Source: Novosphingobium subterraneum
Lineage (GTDB): Bacteria > Pseudomonadota > Alphaproteobacteria > Sphingomonadales > Sphingomonadaceae
Assembly: GCF_000807925.1 (NCBI RefSeq)
Contig: NZ_JRVC01000013.1
Coordinates: 96,954 to 160,953, forward strand
Length of the DNA stretch: 64,000 nt
Reading direction: 5' to 3'
Part shown: positions 8,459 through 16,987 of the stretch, in pieces
How positions within the stretch are numbered: position 1 is the first letter of the stretch
How the letters are laid out: each line of letters begins with the position of its first letter
Notes under the pieces: generated by a model
What the model was told of the DNA's origin: nothing
The model's input: only the letters and a program-made list of their open reading frames with translations
Databases searched by the model: none
Position numbers and translations under genes: made by a program

Positions 8459-9025
8459 TCACACGCGCAGCAGTCGCCCCACCGCCCGCATGATCGTCGC
8501 CCGGCGCGCCGCGTGCTCGGCAGCGTCGCGTGCAGCTCCGGTCATGCACCAGAGCTGGGTGAGGGCGGCGACAAGCCGGACGACATCCAGGGGCGTGAAG
8601 TCGGCGACGATCCGCCCCTCGGCCTGCGCCGCTGCGATCCCGTCCAGCTTCTCCCCGAGAAGGACCTCGCCGGCCGGGAGCATCAGAACATCCTGGCCAC
8701 GCTCCAAATGATGCCAGGTCAGCAGCCTCCACAGGCGCGGGCGTTCGACCAGCAAGTCATAGGTGCGCCCCGCATAACCCTCAAGATCATTGGGATCGAA
8801 GCGATCGGCATGCGCCGCGTCCATCACTTCCTGCGTCAGCGCGGCATCGAAGAGCGCCTCCTTGTCCCCGAAATAGGTGTAGAGCATCGGCTTGCTGATA
8901 CCCGCCGCCTGCGCAATCCGGTCGATCCGCGCGCCCGCCAGCCCATGGGACGCGAACTCCTCGGTCGCTGCAGCCAGGAGCGTCTCGCGGCTCTGTGCGG
9001 CATTCCGCCGGGTTCGTTGCTTCAT
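8459..9025 (-). CDS. TetR-family transcriptional regulator
   Basis: A 188-residue protein with an N-terminal TetR helix-turn-helix, about residues 8-55 (RIDRIAQAAGISKPMLYTYF). The C-terminal half resembles TetR_C ligand domains. ATG 9025 is preceded by GGAGG at good spacing, so the much longer open frame to 9538, which runs antisense through the SDR gene, is not real coding. The gene is divergent from the SDR at 9095, with 69 bases between them. This arrangement is typical of a repressor that controls the neighbouring oxidoreductase. CCTACCAGTTGGTAAT (9065-9080), an imperfect dyad in the gap, is a candidate operator. Confidence 0.85.
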   Translation of the reverse strand: MKQRTRRNAAQSRETLLAAATEEFASHGLAGARIDRIAQAAGISKPMLYTYFGDKEALFDAALTQEVMDAAHADRFDPNDLEGYAGRTYDLLVERPRLWRLLTWHHLERGQDVLMLPAGEVLLGEKLDGIAAAQAEGRIVADFTPLDVVRLVAALTQLWCMTGAARDAAEHAARRATIMRAVGRLLRV

Positions 9026-9094
9026 CACACCTCCAAGCATTGACGCATTCCAGGTTTCAAGTTGCCTACCAGTTGGTAATATATGGAGTAACAT

Positions 9095-9924
9095 ATGTCC
9101 AATCACTGGTTTCTCACGGGCGCGTCCAGCGGCATCGGCCGCCATCTGGCCGAACTGATCCTGGCCGCTGGCGACGACCTTACCGCGACGGCCCGCAAGC
9201 CCGAAAGCCTCGATGATCTCGCGGCGAAATATCCGAGCCAGCTGCGCGTCGAAGCGCTCGACGTCACGGTCAAGGACGATATTGCTGCGGTCGTGGCCCG
9301 GGCGCAGGCGCGTCGACCCGTCGATATTCTGGTCAACAACGCCGGCGGCGGCGTGATCGGCGCCACCGAAGAGATGTCGGACGCCGAGGTCGAAGGCCAG
9401 ATCGCGCTCAATCTCATGGCGCCCATCCACATCACCCGCGCCTTTGTCCCCGCCATGCGGCTGCGCGGGAGCGGCCGGATCATCCAGATCTCCAGCGCTA
9501 GTGGTCAGGGCTCGCTTCCGACGAGCAGTCTCTATCATGTGGCCAAATGGGGCCTGGAGGCTTCAGCGAATGCCTCCGCCAGGAGCTTGAACCCTTCAAC
9601 CTGTTCGTGACACTGATCGAGCCGGGCGGGGCGCGCACCAGCTTCAGCCACAATCTGCAATTCGCCAGCGAGATCGCCGCGTATCGCGATACGCCCGCCG
9701 GCCATATCCGCAAGATGTTCGAGACCGCCGGAAACGAGCTCTACACGCTCGACCCGCAAAAGATCGCGCAAGCGATCGTTGATGTCGCAACCAGCGACCA
9801 TCCGCCGCTGCGCGTGACTCTGGGGGGTGACGCTTTCGGCGTTGTCCAGGCGGCGCTGCAATCGCGGCTCGCCTTTCTGCAGTCCCAGGAAGCGCTCGCG
9901 CGCTCGGTCGCTTTCGACAGTTGA
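9095..9924 (+). pseudogene. Short-chain dehydrogenase/reductase, frameshifted
   Basis: The N-terminal frame (9095-9610) carries the SDR cofactor motif GASSGIG (about residues 9-15), the NNAG motif and the catalytic YHVAK. The frame then leaves the family sequence after AKWGLE and resumes at once in the next frame with FSECLRQELEPFN, continuing to a normal C-terminus at 9924. A single missing base near 9557-9561 (expected GAGGGC, seen GAGGC) explains this. As written, the product ends just after the active site and is unlikely to work. It is divergent from the TetR gene, which would be its regulator. The event is either a real mutation or a sequencing error in a G run. Confidence 0.8.
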
Positions 9925-10374
9925 GCTTTTCCGTCTTCCAGCTTTCGTCTCCGCGCGGTGCGACGCGCCTCACCGGGGCCCGGCAACCCTGTCGTCAGCG
10001 CCGTTATCCGATACTTAGGTATAGTCATCCGACACGATTGCAGAGGCGCCACACGGGCAATCGCTTGGTACCATCGCAAGAGAGGAAAATACCCTCGCGG
10101 TCGCCAATCAAGGGTGCGTGGACCTTCGCAGTCTGCGTGCCCTTGATTTGGCAGCGCGCCGCCCAGCCACGCGCGACATGAACGGGAGCGGCCTTCTGCG
10201 AAACCCAACGCTCCGCCGCATTTTCTATAAGCTCTCGCTCGAATTGCTGCGCGCCGCCTTTGTCTTCCTGCGACTGGGGTTAAAGGGCGAGGCGCGCCTG
10301 CTTGCGCACGCGTCTCAATGGGCGAGGCACACGGCTTCCGGTCGCCGCCGCAGGTGGTGGCACCGGAAAGTGGC
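9925..10374. other. Intergenic stretch, no confident gene
   Basis: About 450 bases between the SDR and the corA remnant. A frame at 10118-10378 (86 codons) contains a short amphipathic segment but has no convincing ribosome site or relatives I recognise. It may be a decayed gene. At 10011-10024 the sequence ATACTTAGGTATAG is a near palindrome that repeats the site at 8037-8050 with one difference. Confidence 0.4.
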
Positions 10375-10551
10375 ATGAGCGTCGTCGCCGCCTTTCTATA
10401 TCATGAGGGCAAACGGCTACGGCCGGTGACCCTGATCGATCCGGTGTGCGAGCATATCGCCGAGGATGACTTCGTGTGCGTAATCCTCGGCGTCATCGCC
10501 GCAGTCTGCATCGGACTCTACATCCGGTTCAAACGCAACCACTGGCTTTGA
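10375..10551 (+). pseudogene. CorA-type magnesium/metal transporter remnant, internal deletion
   Basis: A 58-residue frame that reads like the two ends of a CorA protein joined together. The first 30 residues (MSVVAAFLYHEGKRLRPVTL and on to DDFV) resemble a CorA N-terminus. The last 25 form one membrane helix and the typical CorA tail (LYIRFKRNHWL). The roughly 250 residues in between, including the GMN pore motif, are missing. This looks like an in-frame deletion relic. CorA-like genes are often near FixLJ-type genes in sphingomonads, but that is memory rather than something visible here. Confidence 0.6.
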
Positions 10552-10612
10552 CGTCGCTGACCGCTGTCCACATCGCGCAGGGCTGAGGCCGCCGGGGGTA
10601 GGTTGCCACAAT

Positions 10613-11020
10613 TCAATGCTTTCGAAGCGTCTCGGCGCGGTGCCGGTCCAACGCATCGAGCAAAGCCCTGCCGATCAAAGGCTTTGCGAGAACGTGATCG
10701 AAGCCCGCCTCGGCGGCCCGCGAGGCCAGCAGCGTGTCGTGAAAGCCTGAGATCATGATGGCGCGTCCCGACCATCCGATCTCGCGAAGGTGACGCAGCA
10801 TCGCGAATCCGTCGATGTCGGGCATGCGATAGTCGAGGATGACGCAGTCTGCCTCCTTCGCGCGGGGGTCGGCCAACAGCGCGTGGCCGGTCGTATATCC
10901 CCACACGGCATAGCCGCGCGATCTCAGCAGCAGCTGGAGGCCACGCCGCACGCCGGGATCGTCGTCGGAGACGAGGATGGTGTATCTGCCATCATGCTGA
11001 GTGGAACGGACCGATGGCAT
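10613..11020 (-). CDS. Single-domain response regulator
   Basis: A 135-residue receiver domain without an output domain. Acidic residues lie at the N-terminal pocket (VSDDDPG, about residues 18-24), the phosphoacceptor is Asp63 in VILDYRMPDIDG, and Lys near residue 112 is in the AKP motif. The start could also be the ATG at 11065; I prefer 11020, just ahead of the domain. Such lone receivers act by protein contact or as phosphate sinks. It lies next to the fixJ-fixL pair on the same strand, 81 bases downstream of fixJ, so it may be fed by the FixL-like kinase. Confidence 0.82.
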   Translation of the reverse strand: MPSVRSTQHDGRYTILVSDDDPGVRRGLQLLLRSRGYAVWGYTTGHALLADPRAKEADCVILDYRMPDIDGFAMLRHLREIGWSGRAIMISGFHDTLLASRAAEAGFDHVLAKPLIGRALLDALDRHRAETLRKH

Positions 11021-11101
11021 TGCGAGAAGCGGACACCCGTGTGACGATTGCACCATCGATCGCATATCGCGCCTCGTCCCGTCGCTACGTAGAGGTCGCA
11101 G

Positions 11102-11725
11102 TCACTTCGGCTTGCGGCCCATGCCCGCGGCAAAGGCGATCCGCAGGGCTTCGGACAAATTGCGGACCTCGAGCTTGGCCATCAGGCTCGCGCGATGGAC
11201 CTCGACCGTTCGCGATGAACAGCCCAGGTCATAGGCGATCGTCTTATTGGGCAGGCCGTTCGCCAGCCCTTCCAGCACTTCACGCTCCCGGGGCGTCAGT
11301 GCAGCGACCCGCACGCCGGCTTCAGAGGTTTCCAGAGTGCGAAGGTCGACATCGTCGAGACGCGCGAACGCGCGGCTGACGGCGCCGAGCAGGGCGGCTT
11401 TCTCGAAGGGCTTCTCGAGAAAGTCGACCGCGCCGCCTTTCATGGCCTGCACCGCAACCGACACGTCGCCATGGCCGGTCAGGACGATGACCGGCATATT
11501 GACCCCGCGTGCTGCCATGGCGGCCTGAATCTCGAGACCGTCCATCTCGGGCATGCGCACGTCGAGGATGACGCAGCCGACGGCCGCCGACTTCGCCTCC
11601 TTGAGAAACTCCACGCCCGAGGCATAGGTCACGACGTCGTAGCCCGCGGTCTTGAGCGCAAAGCTCGCCGCCTTGCGGATGCTCTCCTCGTCGTCGACCA
11701 GATGGATGACGCGTCTATCCCCCAT
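11102..11725 (-). CDS. fixJ: FixJ-type two-component response regulator
   Basis: A 207-residue regulator with an N-terminal receiver (VDDEES, phosphoacceptor Asp55 in CVILDVRMPEMDG, Lys in EKPF) and a C-terminal LuxR/GerE helix-turn-helix (LTPREREVLEGLANGLPNK, about residues 140-160). ATG 11725 overlaps the end of the fixL-like gene by 11 bases, so the kinase and regulator are translated together. The receiver is FixJ-like in its VLTGHGDV and AVDFLEKPF segments. No fixK or nifA target is in the window, so the targets are unknown; the short TACYTAGGTA sites at 8036 and 10011 are possible ones. A close paralogue lies at 37939-38559. Confidence 0.88.
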   Translation of the reverse strand: MGDRRVIHLVDDEESIRKAASFALKTAGYDVVTYASGVEFLKEAKSAAVGCVILDVRMPEMDGLEIQAAMAARGVNMPVIVLTGHGDVSVAVQAMKGGAVDFLEKPFEKAALLGAVSRAFARLDDVDLRTLETSEAGVRVAALTPREREVLEGLANGLPNKTIAYDLGCSSRTVEVHRASLMAKLEVRNLSEALRIAFAAGMGRKPK

Positions 11726-13250
11726 GTTCCTCCTCCGCCCGCGCATGGATCAAGGTAAAATGAAAGCGCGCGCCGCCGCGGTCGGGGCGCTCCATCCAGA
11801 TACGGCCCCCATGCGCTTCGATGATGGTCCGGCAGATCGAAAGGCCGAGGCCCATGCCGTCGGCCTTTGTCGACTTGAACGCCGTGAAGAGCTGCTCCCG
11901 GACCTCGTCGGCGATGCCGGGGCCGGTATCCTCCACGGTCACCTCGATCAGCCCGTCAGGGCGCAACCTGGTCGCTACCTTGAGGTCGCGAACAGGACAC
12001 GCCGCCATCGCCTCGATGGCGTTGCGCATCAGGTTGACCAGCACCTGCTGGATCTGCACCCTGTCGACGAGAACCGGCGTCGCGGCGGGATCGACCGCGA
12101 AGAAGCTGCGGATGCCGCGCTCGCGTGCACCGACCAGCGCGAGCTCGCTCGCCTCGGCGACAACCTGCGGCAGATCGTGGAGGCTCTTGTCGACCTCGCC
12201 GCGGGCGACGAAATCGCGCAGGCGCCGGACGATATGGCCGGCCCGCAGCGTTTCCTGTGCCGCATCATCCATCACCGACCGTAGCGACACGAAGGGTTCG
12301 TCGTCCCGCTCGTCGAGCATGTCGCGGATCGTCTCGAGATAGAGCGCGACCGCGGCAAGCGGCTGGTTGAGCTCATGCGCGAGGGTCGAGGCCATCGTGC
12401 CCATCGCGCTCAGCCGGGAGACATGGACCAGCTCTGCCTGCAGTTCCTTGAGCCTGAGCTCATCCTGCTCCTTGGCGGTGAGATCCCGGATGAAGCCGGT
12501 GAACAACCGCTGCCCGTCTTCACCGGCCTCGCCAACCGACAGCTGCATCGGGAAGGTCGAGCCGTCGCGGCGCTGGCCGACCACGACGCGGCCGAGGCCG
12601 ATGATCCGGCGCTCGCCGGTCTGGAGATAATGCGCGATATATTCGTCATGCCGGTCGCGATCGGGCTGGGGCATCAGGCAGGAGACGTTGCGGCCGACGA
12701 GCTCGGTTTCCGAATAGCCGAACAGGCGTTGGGCGGCCGCGCTGAACGACGTGATGTCGCCGGTCTCGTCGATGATGATCATCGCATCGGGGACGGTCGC
12801 CAGGATCGACTGGAGATGCTGCTCGCGGGTCTCGATTGACGCCCGGACCGCCGCCTCGTCGGTGACATCGCGACTGATGCAGGCAAAGCCTCGATGTGCG
12901 TCGCCTTCGAACAGGGCGCTGATCGTCAGGCGCGCGAGATACTCCGCTCCGTTCTCGCAGACCCGCCACGCTTCGCGCTCCAGCGTGCCTTCGTGAAGGG
13001 CGGCCGCCAGGTCTGCGCACGGGCGGCCGGCCGCAATCTCGTCGGGCGGGTAGAACAGGTCATGGGGCTGTCCCAGGACGCGATCGAGGGGCCAGCATTC
13101 GGCACGCTCGCCTTCTTCATTATAGCTCAGCACGATCCCGGCAGGATCGAGCAGCGTCAGGACATGGCCGCCAGCCTGTCGCAGGAACAACGGCGCAAGC
13201 CGCACCACCTCCCTGGCAATCTCGTCCGCCCCGCGCCTCGTGTCGACCAT
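11715..13250 (-). CDS. fixL: FixL-like PAS sensor histidine kinase, probable heme oxygen sensor
   Basis: A 511-residue soluble kinase with two PAS domains (about residues 25-135 and 145-260), a HisKA dimerisation domain with His292 in AHELNQP, and a C-terminal HATPase domain (NLMRNAIEAM, GMGLGLSI). The second PAS domain keeps the residues that bind heme and sense oxygen in rhizobial FixL: His201 in RHDEYIAHY and Arg221 in IIGLGRVV. These positions are almost identical to His200 and Arg220 of the Bradyrhizobium protein. No membrane segments are seen, as in soluble FixL. It is followed by fixJ with an 11-base overlap. An earlier start at 13280 is possible. Oxygen sensing is inferred from these residues. 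Confidence 0.87.
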   Translation of the reverse strand: MVDTRRGADEIAREVVRLAPLFLRQAGGHVLTLLDPAGIVLSYNEEGERAECWPLDRVLGQPHDLFYPPDEIAAGRPCADLAAALHEGTLEREAWRVCENGAEYLARLTISALFEGDAHRGFACISRDVTDEAAVRASIETREQHLQSILATVPDAMIIIDETGDITSFSAAAQRLFGYSETELVGRNVSCLMPQPDRDRHDEYIAHYLQTGERRIIGLGRVVVGQRRDGSTFPMQLSVGEAGEDGQRLFTGFIRDLTAKEQDELRLKELQAELVHVSRLSAMGTMASTLAHELNQPLAAVALYLETIRDMLDERDDEPFVSLRSVMDDAAQETLRAGHIVRRLRDFVARGEVDKSLHDLPQVVAEASELALVGARERGIRSFFAVDPAATPVLVDRVQIQQVLVNLMRNAIEAMAACPVRDLKVATRLRPDGLIEVTVEDTGPGIADEVREQLFTAFKSTKADGMGLGLSICRTIIEAHGGRIWMERPDRGGARFHFTLIHARAEEEHGG

Positions 13251-13308
13251 CGGCCGGCTCACATACCTGGCCGGGCGCACGTATCCGGGCGTAGCCCGAC
13301 CGTGCCAC

Positions 13309-13782
13309 TCAGCGCCGCGCGAGTATGGCCTTCATCTCGTCGATTTCCTGCCGCTGCGAGCGCTTGATCGCTTCGCAAAGCCGGATGACTTCCGGATCGC
13401 TGAGCTTTGCTTCCTGGCACATCAGGATCGCCCCGGAATGATGCGGGATCATCGAGCGCAGAAAGGCCGTGTCGCCGATCGTGGTCTGGGTGCGGATGAG
13501 TGCAAAGCTGCCGAAGAAGGCGACCAGCGACGCGGCGATCAGCGCGATGTTGGCGGCCTTCGACACGAACATGTGTCGCATGGCGAGGATCATCAGCACC
13601 ACCATCGGTGCGACCATCATCAGCGTCATGTAGAGCATGTTGAGGTTGTTGTAGAAGCTGTCGAGCCCGTCGATCATGACGAACATCACCAGATACATGA
13701 TGACGCCGCTGATGACGGTCTGAACGGCAAGGCTCCAATAGGCACCCATCTTCCGGGTGTTCATGTGGGACGAATGGTCCAT
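13309..13782 (-). CDS. DUF305 membrane protein
   Basis: A 157-residue protein with a His/Met N-terminus (MDHSSHMN), three membrane helices between about residues 12 and 95, and a C-terminal DUF305-like part with the MIPHHSGAILMC motif (about residues 110-121). DUF305 proteins such as CopM bind copper through histidine and methionine. This membrane-bound form is frequent in copper islands. It is downstream of copB on the same strand with 90 bases between them, and may belong to the copAB operon. The product would hold or pass copper on the periplasmic side of the inner membrane. Family assignment is good; the exact role is unknown. Confidence 0.85.
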   Translation of the reverse strand: MDHSSHMNTRKMGAYWSLAVQTVISGVIMYLVMFVMIDGLDSFYNNLNMLYMTLMMVAPMVVLMILAMRHMFVSKAANIALIAASLVAFFGSFALIRTQTTIGDTAFLRSMIPHHSGAILMCQEAKLSDPEVIRLCEAIKRSQRQEIDEMKAILARR

Positions 13783-13872
13783 GGCGTATCTCCTTCGCTC
13801 GGCGCCGGCCGACCTGGGTATGAGTGTAACGCCCCGCTCTCTTGTTCGCCCCCGCCATCAACCGTCCTGATG

Positions 13873-14991
13873 CTAAAACCAGAAGCGAACGCCGGCGACG
13901 AAGCTGGTGGCATGGACGTCCTCGCCCGCAAGCCTCGACAGCCGCGCCGTGTCTCCGGCTTTGCGCAGATAGGAAACGCCGATGTAAGGTGCGAACTGGC
14001 GGCTGAATTCGTAGCGCAGGCGCGCGCCGAGCTCTATGTTGACCAGCCCCGAACCGATGTCGTTCTCCGGAATATCCTGCGCGGCGAAATTGACCTCGGC
14101 GCGCGGCTGCAAGATCAGGCGCTGGGTGATGCGCTGGTCGTAATAGCCCTCGACCCGGCCCAGAACATCGCCCTTGGTCGAGAGGAACAGCGCGCCTTCG
14201 ACCTCGAACATGCCAGGAGCCAGGCCCTCGACGCCGATCGTCGCGTAGGTGCGGTCGGGCCCGCGGCCGAAGTCCTGGCGGATACCGCCCTGAAGATTGA
14301 AATAGGGGTCGATGGCCCGGCTGTAGAGCACCTGCACCTCGGCGCTGTCGATGCCGCGGCCGAACTCGCCTTCGCCCTCGCTCTTGAGCCAGAGCCGGTT
14401 GATGTCGCCGCCGTAAAAGCCTTCGCCATCCCAGCGATAGCCATCGCGGCCGCTATGCGCCTGATACTCGAACACGTTGAGCAGCACCTGCCCGAAATTG
14501 TTGCCGCCGCTATCCTTCATCATGATGTCGCGCGAGCGCGCCATCTCGCCGCCGGGAAAATCACGATCGGCGAAGTGGTCGCTTGGGGGAGGCGGCGGGG
14601 GCGCATTGCCGGCCGGAAGCGCCGTGCCGGTCATTTGCATGCCGGGCATGGCGGGCATTCCCGGCATCGTTGTCTGGCCATGCTGCGAATGGTCCATACC
14701 CGGCATCTCCGGCATCGCGGGAGACGCGGGTTGCGGCTGACCGGCCGCATCTCCCTGCGGCGCAGGACTGGCCTGGTGCTGCGAATGGTCCATCGCCGAG
14801 GTGGCGTCCGGCGCTGGTGTCTGAGCGCGCGGCCTGGCGGCGGCCTTGTCCTTCTTCTTCTCCTGCGCCGGCGCCACTTCGCCCGGCGGCGCCATGCCGG
14901 GCATGCCGTGCATCGAATGATCCTGGGCAAAGGCGGGCGCGGCAGCGAAAAGGGCGATCGCGCTCACCAGCGGCGTGAGGATGCGGGTCAT
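13873..14991 (-). CDS. copB: Copper resistance protein CopB
   Basis: A 372-residue outer-membrane protein with a signal peptide (cleaved near APAFAQD, residue 22), a long linker with repeated His/Met copper motifs (HSMHGMPGM, MDHSQHQ, MPGMDHSQHG, MPGMPAMPGM) and a proline run. The CopB beta-barrel occupies about residues 135-372 and ends in Phe. ATG 14991 overlaps the copA stop (TAATG), so copA and copB are translated together. The frame that runs further upstream to 15312 is copA sequence. CopB with CopA protects the periplasm from copper, the barrel perhaps exporting or trapping the metal. A second copB is cut off at the left end of the window. Confidence 0.95.
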   Translation of the reverse strand: MTRILTPLVSAIALFAAAPAFAQDHSMHGMPGMAPPGEVAPAQEKKKDKAAARPRAQTPAPDATSAMDHSQHQASPAPQGDAAGQPQPASPAMPEMPGMDHSQHGQTTMPGMPAMPGMQMTGTALPAGNAPPPPPPSDHFADRDFPGGEMARSRDIMMKDSGGNNFGQVLLNVFEYQAHSGRDGYRWDGEGFYGGDINRLWLKSEGEGEFGRGIDSAEVQVLYSRAIDPYFNLQGGIRQDFGRGPDRTYATIGVEGLAPGMFEVEGALFLSTKGDVLGRVEGYYDQRITQRLILQPRAEVNFAAQDIPENDIGSGLVNIELGARLRYEFSRQFAPYIGVSYLRKAGDTARLSRLAGEDVHATSFVAGVRFWF

Positions 14992-16919
14992 TACGCGTCT
15001 CCCTTCGGACGGACGCTCACGACCCGCATCATCCCTGCATGCATGTGGTAGAGGAGATGACAGTGGAAGGCCCAGTCGCCGACCGCGTCGGCGGTGAAGT
15101 CCCAGGTCACCTTGCCGCCGGGCTGGACGATCACCGTATGCTTGCGCGGCGCATGATCGCCATGCCCCGTCACCAGCTCGAAAAAATGCCCGTGAATATG
15201 GATCGGATGCCCCATCATCGTGTCGTTGATGAGATTGACGCGCACCCGCTCGCCTTCGATGAAGGGGATCGGCTCGTGATGGTCCGACATTTTTTCGCCG
15301 TCGAACGACCACATGAACCGCTCCATGTTGCCGGTGAGGTGAATGTCGATGCTGCGGCTCGGCGCGCGCACGTCCGGATTGCGATCGAGCGCCATCAGGT
15401 CCCTGTAGACAAGCACCTTGTGGCCGACGTCGGCGAGGCCCTGGCCGGGCTCGCCGGTGCGGTCTACGGGCATCGGCGAGATGGTCTGGACGCTCGGGTC
15501 GCGCTTCACCTGGGGCGCATTCGAGAAGTCGCGCATCTTCATCGAGCCCATCGCGTGCCCGCCATGATCCATGCCCGCCATCTGGCCATCGGCGCCCATC
15601 GCCCCGTGGTCCATGCCCGCCATCGACGAGTGATCCATCCCCAAGTGGTCCATGTCTCCCATGGCGCCTTGCTCCATGCCGGACGCCATCGCGGCCCCCG
15701 CACCGGTTGCGAGGCGGGCAGATGCGTTCTTTTCGGCAGTCGGATCGACGCCCCGCGTCGTGCCGCCCGACATGTCCATGCCCTCCATGCCGGACATCGA
15801 GGACATGTCCATGCCCATGTCCTTCATGTCGGCGAGCGGCCGTTTGCGCAGCGGCGGCACCTCGCCGGCCATGCCGGCCCGCGGCGCCAGCGTCGCGCGC
15901 GCCATGCCGGAACGATCGATTGCCTCGCCGACGAGCGTGTAGGCCTTATCTTCGCTAGGCGTTACGATGACATCGTAGGTCTCGGCGACGCCGATCTGGA
16001 ATTCGTCGACGCTGACCGGCATCACATTCTGCCCGTCGGCCTGAACGATGCTCAGGGGCAGGCCGGGAATGCGGACATTGAAGGTGGTCATCGCCGAGGC
16101 ATTGATGACGCGCAGCCGCACCCGCTCGCCCGGGGTGAAGAGCGCAGTCCAGTTGTCCATGGGACCGTGGCCGTTGACGAGATAGGTGTAGGTCGATCCG
16201 GTCACATCGGAGATGTCGGTCGGGTCCATGCGCATCTGGCCCCAGTCGAGCCGATCCTTGAGCGGCTGGTCCTTGCCAGACAGAAGTCCGGCCAGCGTCT
16301 GGCGCTGGAAGTTGAAATGGCCGGGATTGACCTTGAGGCGACGGAAGATCGCCTGCGGTGACAGCGCGCTGTGATCGGCCAATACGATGACATGTTCGCG
16401 GTCATAGGCGACCGGATCGGTGCCCGCCGGGTCGATGATGATCGGCCCGTAATGGCCTTCTTGCTCCTGCAGGCCCGAATGGCTGTGATACCAGTAGGTA
16501 CCGTTCTGCATCACCGGAAAATCATACAGATAGCTGCTGCCGGGCTTGATGCCGGGGAAGGAGACGCCCGGCACGCCGTCGTGTTTCGCCGGAACCAACA
16601 GCCCGTGCCAGTGGATTGAGCTGTCTTCCTCGAGCTGATTGATGACGTTGAGCCGCACGCGCTGGCCCTCGCGCAGCCGGATCAGCGGGGCGGGGACCGT
16701 GCCGTTGAGGCCGATTGCCCGGAACTTGCGCCCGTCGATGGTCATCGACTGCCGGGCGATGGTGAGCGTGATGTCTTCGCCCGACACGGTCGGCAGCGTC
16801 GGTCGCATCCCCGGCGAGATCGTCTGCGCCCAGGCCGGCAGCCAGGCTGACAATGCTGCGCCGCCGCCGGCGAGGGCCGCGCCGCGGAGGAACTGGCGGC
16901 GGTCGAGAGCAGAAATCAT
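14991..16919 (-). CDS. copA: Multicopper oxidase CopA (copper resistance)
   Basis: A 642-residue periplasmic multicopper oxidase exported by the Tat pathway (DRRQFLRG twin-arginine motif at residues 6-13). The copper ligands are visible: HWHG (about residue 103), WYHSHSG, HPIHIHGHFF and the C-terminal HCHLLYHMHAGM. Between about residues 355 and 460 is a Met/His-rich insert with repeats such as MDHSSMAGMDHGAMG, which is typical of CopA/PcoA. It oxidises Cu(I) to the less toxic Cu(II) in the periplasm. It is preceded by the sigma gene and, in the gap, by a promoter of the local ECF type (16962-16987), so it can be transcribed both by read-through and on its own. Confidence 0.96.
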   Translation of the reverse strand: MISALDRRQFLRGAALAGGGAALSAWLPAWAQTISPGMRPTLPTVSGEDITLTIARQSMTIDGRKFRAIGLNGTVPAPLIRLREGQRVRLNVINQLEEDSSIHWHGLLVPAKHDGVPGVSFPGIKPGSSYLYDFPVMQNGTYWYHSHSGLQEQEGHYGPIIIDPAGTDPVAYDREHVIVLADHSALSPQAIFRRLKVNPGHFNFQRQTLAGLLSGKDQPLKDRLDWGQMRMDPTDISDVTGSTYTYLVNGHGPMDNWTALFTPGERVRLRVINASAMTTFNVRIPGLPLSIVQADGQNVMPVSVDEFQIGVAETYDVIVTPSEDKAYTLVGEAIDRSGMARATLAPRAGMAGEVPPLRKRPLADMKDMGMDMSSMSGMEGMDMSGGTTRGVDPTAEKNASARLATGAGAAMASGMEQGAMGDMDHLGMDHSSMAGMDHGAMGADGQMAGMDHGGHAMGSMKMRDFSNAPQVKRDPSVQTISPMPVDRTGEPGQGLADVGHKVLVYRDLMALDRNPDVRAPSRSIDIHLTGNMERFMWSFDGEKMSDHHEPIPFIEGERVRVNLINDTMMGHPIHIHGHFFELVTGHGDHAPRKHTVIVQPGGKVTWDFTADAVGDWAFHCHLLYHMHAGMMRVVSVRPKGDA

Positions 16920-16961
16920 TCGGTTTGTCTCAGCTTTAAGAAAGAGGGCGGACCTATTGGA

Positions 16962-16987
16962 AATACGCAGCGTGGCCTCATCCCCCT
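16962..16987 (-). promoter_or_regulatory. Predicted ECF sigma promoter of copAB
   Basis: Minus strand AGGGGG (16987-16982), then CTGCGTATT (16970-16962), with AGGG beginning 17 bases before the second block. It lies exactly between the sigma gene stop and copA, 43 bases before the copA ATG. The second block is identical to those before copC and the anti-sigma gene. Confidence 0.7.

Noticed and set aside
8459..9538. The long 359-codon version of the TetR gene
   Set aside because: The extra N-terminal part is antisense to the SDR; the ATG at 9025 has a strong ribosome site directly before the helix-turn-helix.
10118..10378. 86-codon plus-strand frame before the corA remnant
   Set aside because: No clear start signal or relatives; kept only as a note in the intergenic entry.
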